Positions 1 through 5,146 of a DNA stretch of 5,429 nucleotides are shown one piece after another. The stretch lies in NCBI GenBank assembly GCA_007130445.1, contig SLSM01000132.1, positions 1 to 5,429 on the forward strand. The letters run 5' to 3'. The notes under the pieces are model-generated. The model ran no database searches, was not told the origin of the DNA, and saw only the letters and a program-made list of their open reading frames with translations. The translations under genes and the position numbers were made by a program. Source of the stretch: Trueperaceae bacterium. Lineage in GTDB: Bacteria > Deinococcota > Deinococci > Deinococcales > Trueperaceae. Each line of letters opens with the position of its first letter. The first letter of the stretch is position 1.

Positions 1-374
1 CGCTGCTCGTGTTGACCCTGCTGGTCGCGTGCCGACCGCCGAGCGATCGCGCGAGCGGTGAGGGCGCCGCCGCGGGGAGTGCCGTCGCGGTCGAGCTGTT
101 GACGCGACCGGCGCGCGTCGGTCCGGCCTCGATCGAGGTCACGGTTCGCGACGGCGACGCCGCAGTGACCGGCGCCAGCGTGCGCGTGACCGGCGACATG
201 ACCCACGCCGGCATGGTGCCGGTGGTGGCCGAGGCGACCGAAGTCGAGGACGGGGTGTACCGCAGCGACGGCTTCGCGTTCGACATGGCTGGCGATTGGG
301 TCATCACCGTGGACGTGACGCTACCAGACGGCGGCCGCGATCAGGGCACGCTCGCCGTCAGCGTCGGCCGCTGA
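1..374 (+). CDS. YtkA/FixH-like domain lipoprotein (5' end outside window)
   Basis: A small exported protein with one beta-sandwich domain. The first in-window start is a GTG at 9, but only seven residues then precede a lipobox (L-V-A-C, Cys codon 30-32). The frame stays open, with Leu codons, to the left edge, so the real start and the rest of a lipoprotein signal peptide probably lie upstream. After a Gly/Ala-rich tether, roughly residues 27-120 (counted from the GTG) resemble the YtkA-like/FixH family: alternating hydrophobic strands, a central D-M-T-H-A-G-M loop, then a D-G-V-Y-R turn and an F-D-M-A-G-D-W strand typical of that fold. The family is common near copper-handling and respiratory genes, and the Met/His loop could bind a metal, but that is inference. 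It ends 10 nt before the biotin ligase gene, so the two are probably co-transcribed. A CopC-like or other immunoglobulin-fold protein is the alternative. Confidence 0.7.
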   Translation, partial: LLVLTLLVACRPPSDRASGEGAAAGSAVAVELLTRPARVGPASIEVTVRDGDAAVTGASVRVTGDMTHAGMVPVVAEATEVEDGVYRSDGFAFDMAGDWVITVDVTLPDGGRDQGTLAVSVGR

Positions 375-384
375 GGCGAACGGT

Positions 385-1335
385 GTGATCCTCCTCGCCG
401 ACTCCGCGGCGACCGCCATGGCCGTGGGGGCGCGCGGCACGCCGCGCCGCGTCGGCGACGGCGAGATACCGCCGTCTCTGCAGGCTGCCTGGAGGCGCCT
501 CGCCCCACGCCCCGACACCGACTGCCGCATCGCAGAGATGGACCCGGAGACGTCGGCCGCGACGCCCGGCCGCGCCGTGATCGCGGTGGAGCACGCGCGC
601 GGCTCGCAGTTCGCAGCCCTGCAAGAGGCACTACGCTCGCGCGACGACTTCCCAGACGACCTCGCCTGCGTCGCCCTCGAGGGCGACGGCTTCCGTGGCC
701 AGCGCGGCCGCAGGTGGGCAGCGCTGCGGGGCAACCTCCACGTCTGCCTCCTGGCGCGCGTGGACGTCCCCGCCGCCGCGGCCCAGGCGGTGGTGACGGC
801 GCTGCCGGCCGTGGCCACCGTCCGCGCGATCGAGCGTGCGTCCGGGGGTCTCGTCCGACCGGAGATCAAGTGGGTGAACGACGTCATGCTCGCCGGCCAC
901 AAGGTCGGCGGCGTGATCTCGGCCACGCAGGTGCTCAAGGAGCGCGTGTCGCACGTGCTCATCGGGATCGGCGTGAACGTGCACCAGGTGCCGCACGTCG
1001 CACGCGACCCGCGCGTGGCACCGGCTGGGAGCCTCGAGGCCCTGGCGGGCGACGCGTCGCCGGCGTTCACGCCGCTGACCCTGGCGCTGCTCGCCGAGCT
1101 CGACCGCGCCGTGGCGGAGCTGCGGGCCGGTGACGGCGCCGCGCTCGTCGAGGCCTACCGGCGACGGTCGCTGGTGGTGGGTCGACGCGTTGCGATATGG
1201 CCCGTCACGGACGATGAGCACGCCGGAGCACCGCGCTGGACCGGCACCGTCGGTGCGATCCGGGACGACCTGAGCCTCGAGCTCAGGGAGCACGAGGGTG
1301 TGGTGAGCAGCGGGCGCCTGACGCTCCTCGACTGA
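385..1335 (+). CDS. birA: Biotin--[carboxyl-carrier] protein ligase, no HTH domain
   Basis: It makes biotinyl-5'-AMP and transfers biotin to a lysine of a carrier protein. The likely target is the alpha subunit encoded downstream. Visible landmarks of the 316-aa protein: substrate loop G73-S74-Q75 (S-T-N in E. coli BirA); biotin/AMP loop F103-R-G-Q-R-G-R-R-W111 (G-R-G-R-R-G-R-K-W in E. coli); K162-W-V-N-D166 (K-W-P-N-D in E. coli); catalytic-type Lys173 in H-K-V-G-G; the I-G-I-G-V-N-V strand at 193-199; and a C-terminal SH3-like domain at about 262-316. The N-terminal ~65 residues show no winged helix, so it is probably not a repressor. The GTG start has GAGG at 373-376, well spaced and overlapping the upstream stop. 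ATG 418 (codon 12) is the alternative but lacks a ribosome site. Oddities are Gln106 at the E. coli Arg118 position and Phe103 for Gly115. Confidence 0.88.
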   Translation: MILLADSAATAMAVGARGTPRRVGDGEIPPSLQAAWRRLAPRPDTDCRIAEMDPETSAATPGRAVIAVEHARGSQFAALQEALRSRDDFPDDLACVALEGDGFRGQRGRRWAALRGNLHVCLLARVDVPAAAAQAVVTALPAVATVRAIERASGGLVRPEIKWVNDVMLAGHKVGGVISATQVLKERVSHVLIGIGVNVHQVPHVARDPRVAPAGSLEALAGDASPAFTPLTLALLAELDRAVAELRAGDGAALVEAYRRRSLVVGRRVAIWPVTDDEHAGAPRWTGTVGAIRDDLSLELREHEGVVSSGRLTLLD

Positions 1336-1386
1336 GCACCACGTTGCGGTTGGCCCATCGCGCGGGTCCCTGCCTGCAGACGTGAG

Positions 1387-1410
1387 GTCGCTCGCTGCGC
1401 TCCGACGCGA
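1387..1410. repeat. Imperfect GC-rich inverted repeat
   Basis: GTCG at 1387-1390 is the reverse complement of CGAC at 1403-1406, and TCGC at 1388-1391 pairs alternatively with GCGA at 1407-1410. The stretch between is a GCTCGCTGCGCTC-type sequence. It lies 52 nt after the ligase stop and could form a weak hairpin, but no T-run follows, so it is a poor intrinsic terminator. The composition resembles short GC-rich intergenic repeats seen in high-GC genomes; whether it is repeated elsewhere cannot be told here. Confidence 0.25.
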
Positions 1411-1423
1411 GGACGCCTGCCCC

Positions 1424-1452
1424 TGGACGGTCTGCGCCCATCGACGTAGCAT
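1424..1452 (+). promoter_or_regulatory. Candidate promoter of the decarboxylase operon
   Basis: A -35-like TGGACG (1424-1429, 4/6 to TTGACA) is separated by 17 bp from a -10-like TAGCAT (1447-1452, TANNNT type). Transcription would start near 1459, giving a leader of about 60 nt before the gamma start. The same layout (T-x-GAC, 17 bp, TAGC-x-T) recurs before arsC. It is a pattern match only. Confidence 0.4.
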
Positions 1453-1453
1453 C

Positions 1454-1463
1454 CGATGCATCG
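1454..1463. promoter_or_regulatory. Perfect 10-bp palindrome at the predicted transcription start
   Basis: CGATGCATCG equals its own reverse complement. It sits 1 nt downstream of the candidate -10 and covers the predicted +1, where a repressor could act. A 10-bp palindrome can also arise by chance. Confidence 0.3.
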
Positions 1464-1506
1464 TTCTGCCGTTCCACCGGCGGCGTGCCGCGCGTGCGGC
1501 AGCGCC

Positions 1507-1512
1507 GGAAGG
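1507..1512 (+). promoter_or_regulatory. Ribosome binding site for the gamma subunit
   Basis: GGAAGG lies 6 nt before ATG 1519. It fixes that start over the in-frame ATG at 1456, which would add 21 residues (Cys/Arg/Ala-rich) and would start inside the palindrome. Confidence 0.7.
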
Positions 1513-1518
1513 ACGCGT

Positions 1519-1773
1519 ATGGCCGATCCCAACCTCGTCTCCCTCTCGCTGAGCGCCTTCCTCGCGGTCATCGTGGTGCTGTCGTTCCTGGCGCTCGTCA
1601 TCCGCTTGCTGGCGTTCGCCTTCCGCGAACGGCTCGCGGCGCCGGCGCCGGCAGCGACCGAGGGCGCGTCCGACCCCGCGCTGGTCGCGGCGCTGCACGC
1701 GGCGCTGCAGTGGCACCGGCCCGGCTACCGCATCACGCGCATCGACGAGGCGCCGCCGAAGGAGTCGACATGA
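1519..1773 (+). CDS. oadG: Na+-translocating decarboxylase gamma subunit (OadG-like)
   Basis: An 84-aa membrane subunit that, in oxaloacetate decarboxylase complexes, bridges the soluble alpha subunit and the membrane beta subunit. A single hydrophobic helix spans about residues 9-35, followed by a basic R-E-R turn at 36-38, a short Ala/Pro linker (40-50), and a C-terminal block with D52-P, an A-L-V-A-A-L-H-A-A-L helix and R-I-T-R-I near 71-75. That block resembles the C-terminal signature of short OadG proteins (acidic start, A-rich helix, then a basic-hydrophobic end). His60 and His66 are the only histidines. The Zn-binding, His-rich tail described for enteric OadG is not evident. The stop codon overlaps the alpha start as ATGA, so translation is coupled. 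Identity rests on size, topology and position between the ligase and the alpha gene, since the family has weak sequence signature. Confidence 0.78.
   Translation: MADPNLVSLSLSAFLAVIVVLSFLALVIRLLAFAFRERLAAPAPAATEGASDPALVAALHAALQWHRPGYRITRIDEAPPKEST
1758..1764 (+). promoter_or_regulatory. Ribosome binding site for the alpha subunit, inside gamma
   Basis: GAAGGAG, 5 nt before ATG 1770, lies within the last codons of gamma. It decides the alpha start: the alpha frame is open for another 285 nt upstream, but that extension encodes Arg/Gly-rich text with no family similarity. Confidence 0.8.
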
Positions 1774-3680
1774 TCCATAGCGCGAGCGGCAAGCAGATTC
1801 GCGTCATGCTCACACCATTCCGCGACGGCCTCCAGAGCGTCTTCGGCGGCAAGGTGCGCACCGCCGACATCGTCCCCGCCCTGAAGGTAGCGGTCGAGGC
1901 CGGCATACGCCACTTCGAGTTCGGAGGCGGTGCGCGCTACCAGGCCCCGTACATGTACGTGGGCGAGGATCCGTTCGATGCCATGGACCAGCTGCGTGCC
2001 GCGGCCGGCGACGGTGTCGATCTGCAGATCCTGACGCGTTCCGTGTCGGGCGTGACGCTGACCACGCAGGCGCTGCCGGCACTGGTGCTGCAAGCGACGC
2101 TCATGCGCAAGCACGGCACCACCATCGACCGCAACTTCGACTTCATGAACGACGTCGACAACCTGATCGCGACCGCCAGGCCGATCGTCGAGGCCGGCAT
2201 GCACCACCAGCTCTGCGTGGCCACCATGGGTCTCCCCTACGCCTCGGACGCGACGCACACGCCGGCGTACTACGTCGACGTGGTCGAGCGCGTCCTGGCA
2301 AGCGGCGTGCGCGTGGACTCGGTGTGCATGAAGGACGCGTCGGGCACCACCGACCCGCGCACCTGCTTCGAGACCGCGCGCGGCCTGAAGCGGATCCTTC
2401 CCGACGACGTGCCGCTGTGGCAGCACACGCACGACACGGCCTCGATGGCGGTCGCCTGCTACATGGCGGGTATCGAGGGTGGCGTCGACGGCATCGATCT
2501 GTCGGTGCGGCCGCTGGCGTCGGGGACGAGCCAGCCCGACGTGCGCTCGATGTGGCACGCACTCAAGGGCACGGGCTACACGCTCGACGTCGACCACACG
2601 AAGATGAACGCGATCGAGATCGCGCTCGACGAGGGGCTGACCGACTACGCCTTCAACCCGATCACGCTCGCGGCCGACGCGCGCGTGGTGAACTTCCCGA
2701 TGCCGGGCGGCGCGATCGGGCCGAACGTCCACATGATGGCCAAGGCGGGCATCCTCGAGCGCTACGGCGACGTCTTGGCCGAGTTCCCGGTGGTGGTGGA
2801 GGCCGGCGGCGCCTGGACGAGTGTCACGCCCGGCAGCCAGCAGTACTGGTTGCAGGCCTTCAACAACGTCCTGCACGGGCGCTGGAAGAAGATCGACGCG
2901 GGCTACGGACGCTCCGTGCTCGGGTACTTCGGCCGGCCGCCCGAACCACCGGATCCCGAGGTCGTCAGGGTCGCCGCGGAGCAACTGGGGCTCGAACCGT
3001 TCGACGGCGACCCGCTCGCCGCGGCAGCGGACAGCCTCGGCCCGGCGCGCGCGGCGCTCGAGGAGCACGACCTGGCGACGACCGACGAGAACGTCTTCCT
3101 GGTGGCGTCCGCCATGGTGCCCGGCAAACGCATGGAGTTGAACGAGGGGCTGCGGCTCCTGCTCGGGAAGGGCCGCGTGAGTCTGCCGCTGAAGGAGGCC
3201 GAGCGCGAGCCGGAGCGCCCCGCCGCTCTCGCGGCGGCGGCGGCCGACGTGGCACCCACGACGACGAGCGAGCGCTTCGACCCGCCGAGCGGGCCCGTGA
3301 CCACCACCGCCACGGTCGTCGAGGGCGGTACCACGCGGGTCTTCCAGATCACGCTCGAGCCCGCCGGGGGCGGCGCCGACGACGCCTCAACACCAGCGGC
3401 TGCGACACCGGCCCCCGATACCGCATCGCCCGCTCCGGCAGCGGCCGCCAGCACGAATGGTACGCCCATCTGCTCGCCGTTCGGTGGCACGGTCGAAGTG
3501 CTGGAGGTGAAGGTCGCCGAGGGCGACAGCGTCACCAGCGGACAGGTGGTCGCGACGGTAGAGGCGATGAAGGCCGAGCACGAGGTGCGTTCTCCCGAGG
3601 CGGGCACCGTCAGGACGGTGCACGTCCGCCCCGGTGACGAGGTGCGTGCGCACCAGCCGATCGTCACGCTGGGCGGCTGA
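1770..3680 (+). CDS. oadA: Decarboxylase alpha subunit: carboxyltransferase plus biotin carrier (OadA-like)
   Basis: A 636-aa cytoplasmic subunit that transfers CO2 from a carboxylated substrate to its own biotin. The carboxyltransferase TIM barrel (about 10-285) shows R18-D19-G-L-Q22-S, E50-F-G-G-G, R90 in L-T-R, N122-F-D-F-M-N-D128, K188-D (the carbamylated-lysine position) and H219-T-H221. D19, K188, H219 and H221 are the expected metal site; R18, Q22, R90 and T253 (G-T-S-Q-P) match the oxo-acid and transfer residues of pyruvate carboxylase. A PYC/OADA domain follows (about 290-480), with V352-T-P-G-S-Q357 and a Y-F-G-R-P-P motif. A short beta segment lies near 507-531, an Ala/Pro linker at 540-565, and a biotinyl domain at 566-636 with E598-A-M-K601-A; the lysine is 35 residues from the end, as usual. 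Differences from standard OadA: RDGLQS for RDAHQS and AMKA for AMKM. Oxaloacetate is the default substrate guess. A pyruvate-carboxylase B subunit is less likely, because gamma and beta flank it. Confidence 0.88.
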   Translation: MIHSASGKQIRVMLTPFRDGLQSVFGGKVRTADIVPALKVAVEAGIRHFEFGGGARYQAPYMYVGEDPFDAMDQLRAAAGDGVDLQILTRSVSGVTLTTQALPALVLQATLMRKHGTTIDRNFDFMNDVDNLIATARPIVEAGMHHQLCVATMGLPYASDATHTPAYYVDVVERVLASGVRVDSVCMKDASGTTDPRTCFETARGLKRILPDDVPLWQHTHDTASMAVACYMAGIEGGVDGIDLSVRPLASGTSQPDVRSMWHALKGTGYTLDVDHTKMNAIEIALDEGLTDYAFNPITLAADARVVNFPMPGGAIGPNVHMMAKAGILERYGDVLAEFPVVVEAGGAWTSVTPGSQQYWLQAFNNVLHGRWKKIDAGYGRSVLGYFGRPPEPPDPEVVRVAAEQLGLEPFDGDPLAAAADSLGPARAALEEHDLATTDENVFLVASAMVPGKRMELNEGLRLLLGKGRVSLPLKEAEREPERPAALAAAAADVAPTTTSERFDPPSGPVTTTATVVEGGTTRVFQITLEPAGGGADDASTPAAATPAPDTASPAPAAAASTNGTPICSPFGGTVEVLEVKVAEGDSVTSGQVVATVEAMKAEHEVRSPEAGTVRTVHVRPGDEVRAHQPIVTLGG

Positions 3681-3681
3681 C

Positions 3682-4839
3682 GTGGACGTCCTGGCGACGC
3701 TCGTCGAGGGCGCCGGGCTGGTCCATCTCACCTGGCAGAACCTGGTGATGTTCGCCGTGGCGGGCACGCTCCTGTACCTCGCGGTCGCGAAGGGGTACGA
3801 ACCGCTCTTGCTCGTGCCGATCGGCTTCGGTGCGCTGCTCGCGAACCTCCCCAACGCCATGCTGGCGGCGTCGAGCACCTTCGTCCGCGGTGCCGACGGT
3901 GGGTCGCTGCCGCTGCTTCAACTGGTCTACGAAGCCGGCATCCGCACCGAGTTCCTGCCGCCGATCATCTTCCTGGGCGTCGGCGCCCTCACCGACTTCC
4001 GGCCGCTGCTGACGCGGCCCATCACGCTGCTCCTGGGCGCCGCGGCGCAGATCGGGATCTTCGTCGCCGCCATCGGCGCACACTACGTGTTCGGGTTCAC
4101 GATCAACGAGTCCGCCTCGATCGGCATCATCGGCGGCGCCGACGGCCCGACGTCGATCTTCCTGACGGCCATCCTGGCGCCCGAACTGCTCGGAGCCGTA
4201 GCGGTGGCGGCGTACAGCTACATGGCGCTCGTGCCCGTGATCCAGCCGCCGATCATGCGCCTGCTGACCACGGTGCGCGAGCGGCACATGCCGGTGCCGG
4301 ACGAGATCCCGGTATCGCGCACGGCCGTCGTGTTGTTCCCAGTGGTGCTCACACTGCTCGTCGCGCTCGCCATCCCGCCGGCGGCGCCGCTCATCGGCAT
4401 GCTGATGTTCGGCAACCTGCTGCGCGAGTCCGGCGTCACCGACCGTCTGAGCAAGACGGCCGGCGGTCCGCTGGTCAACATTGTCACGATCTTGCTGGGT
4501 CTCACGATCGGCGCCACCATGGCCGGCGAGAGCTTCCTGCGGCCACAGACGCTCTACATCGTGGCGCTCGGGGCGGTCGCCTTCGCGTTCAGCACGGCCG
4601 GTGGCATCCTGCTGGCGAAGCTCCTCAACCTGGTGCTGCCGGAGCGCCAACGCATCAACCCGTGCATCGGTGCGGCCGGCGTGTCGGCCGTACCGATGTC
4701 GGCGCGGGTCGTCCAGCAGTTCGTGGCCGAACAGACGCAGGGCAAGGTGAACCCGCTCATGGCCGCCATGGGACCGAACGTGGCCGGCGTGATCGGCTCG
4801 GCGGTGGCGGCCGGCGTGTTCTTGGCGCTCTTGCGCTGA
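3682..4839 (+). CDS. oadB: Na+-translocating decarboxylase beta subunit (sodium pump)
   Basis: A 385-aa integral membrane protein that decarboxylates carboxybiotin on the alpha subunit and couples this to Na+ export. It contains about nine or more hydrophobic segments and the family hallmarks: G-G-A-D154-G-P-T; Y-S-Y180-M-A-L-V-P; N-L-L-R-E-S-G-V near 245-252; and N326-P-C-I-G330, S335 and R342 in the last conserved block, then M-G-P-N-V-A-G-V. By spacing these match D203, Y229, N373, G377, S382 and R389 of the Klebsiella enzyme, which are known to be needed for Na+ binding or transport, so the pump looks intact. The GTG at 3682 gives an M-D-V-L N-terminus and W-Q-N-L-V at 18-22, as in homologues. 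An in-frame GTG at 3634 would overlap alpha and add Arg/Ser-rich text. Only 1 nt separates it from alpha and the ribosome site is weak, which implies coupled translation. Beta proteins of glutaconyl- or methylmalonyl-CoA decarboxylases are the same family, so beta does not fix the substrate. Confidence 0.93.
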   Translation: MDVLATLVEGAGLVHLTWQNLVMFAVAGTLLYLAVAKGYEPLLLVPIGFGALLANLPNAMLAASSTFVRGADGGSLPLLQLVYEAGIRTEFLPPIIFLGVGALTDFRPLLTRPITLLLGAAAQIGIFVAAIGAHYVFGFTINESASIGIIGGADGPTSIFLTAILAPELLGAVAVAAYSYMALVPVIQPPIMRLLTTVRERHMPVPDEIPVSRTAVVLFPVVLTLLVALAIPPAAPLIGMLMFGNLLRESGVTDRLSKTAGGPLVNIVTILLGLTIGATMAGESFLRPQTLYIVALGAVAFAFSTAGGILLAKLLNLVLPERQRINPCIGAAGVSAVPMSARVVQQFVAEQTQGKVNPLMAAMGPNVAGVIGSAVAAGVFLALLR

Positions 4840-4892
4840 CGCAGTGCGACGACAGAGGTGTGGTGCGAGCGGGTTCGCCACGTCCGCGGTTA

Positions 4893-4909
4893 GCGAGGAT
4901 GGGCCTCGC
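4893..4909 (+). terminator. Weak hairpin downstream of the decarboxylase operon
   Basis: GCGAGG (4893-4898), a 5-nt loop, then CCTCGC (4904-4909) form a perfect 6-bp stem 54 nt after the beta stop. A second small CCCC/GGGG stem lies at 4922-4932. No T-run follows either, so this is at best a Rho-assisted or non-classical end signal. Confidence 0.3.
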
Positions 4910-5051
4910 GCGACAGCGTCACCCCCAGGGGGCTGGGTCGCACCGAACCACAGGGTAACGCTTGCCTCGCACGCTTGTGTCATGGCTCGCCGTTCGCCTG
5001 TGCAGAACGCGATCTCTGCCGGGTCGGCCGGACCGAGGCGGCAACCACGAC

Positions 5052-5067
5052 TGGGTCATCCAACCCA
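5052..5067. repeat. Inverted repeat TGGGT-N6-ACCCA
   Basis: Perfect 5-bp arms with a 6-nt spacer, upstream of arsC. It abuts, sharing one base with, a second inverted repeat of the same 5-6-5 geometry at 5067-5082. It may be half of a regulator site or a chance hairpin. Confidence 0.3.
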
Positions 5068-5082
5068 TCGACAATCTTCGAT
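5067..5082. promoter_or_regulatory. Inverted repeat ATCGA-N6-TCGAT, candidate operator of arsC
   Basis: Perfect 5-bp arms around CAATCT. The geometry resembles the ATCAA-N6-TTGAT type of site reported for ArsR-family repressors, differing by one base per arm. It covers the candidate -35 hexamer of arsC, where a repressor would block RNA polymerase. No arsR gene lies in the window. Confidence 0.4.
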
Positions 5083-5096
5083 ACGTGCGGTAGCGT
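5068..5096 (+). promoter_or_regulatory. Candidate arsC promoter
   Basis: TCGACA (5068-5073, 5/6 to TTGACA), 17 bp, then TAGCGT (5091-5096, TANNNT type). The -35 lies inside the inverted repeat at 5067-5082. The predicted leader to ATG 5147 is about 40-45 nt. Confidence 0.45.
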
Positions 5097-5146
5097 TTGC
5101 GACATCGCGGGCGCGCCACCGCCGCCCCGCGTCAGGAGCCGAACCC

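Larger units (their letters stand above)
4840..5146. other. Non-coding spacer between beta and arsC
   Basis: A 307-base gap. I see no convincing gene: the short frames on both strands lack ribosome sites and family features. It holds weak GC hairpins in its first third (4893-4909, 4922-4932), nothing recognisable at about 4935-5050, and the arsC control region (two inverted repeats and a candidate promoter) in its last hundred bases. Confidence 0.6.

Noticed and set aside
385..580. A DNA-binding domain in the ligase N-terminus, as in the biotin repressor
   Set aside because: The first 65 residues are Pro/Arg/Ala-rich with no recognisable winged helix-turn-helix.
1485..1769. A 95-residue N-terminal extension of the alpha subunit
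   Set aside because: The extension overlaps the gamma gene, is Arg/Gly-rich, and a strong ribosome site precedes ATG 1770, where family similarity begins.
1725..3068. A 447-codon open frame on the minus strand opposite the alpha gene
   Set aside because: It is Arg/His/Val-rich mirror text of a well-supported gene, has no family motif, and long antisense frames are expected at this base composition.
2324..3637. A 437-codon plus-strand frame inside alpha
   Set aside because: It is Arg/Gly-rich out-of-frame text; the alpha frame carries all conserved motifs.
3634..3681. An earlier GTG start for the beta subunit overlapping alpha
   Set aside because: The 16 extra residues are Arg/Ser-rich and unlike the family's N-terminus; GTG 3682 gives the expected M-D-x-L opening.
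4920..4935. CCCCC-A-GGGGG as a terminator
   Set aside because: The loop leaves only four base pairs and no T-run follows.
3664..4983. A 439-codon minus-strand open frame opposite the beta gene
   Set aside because: It is full of Arg, Asp and His with no hydrophobic core, the complement of a membrane protein gene; beta is certain.
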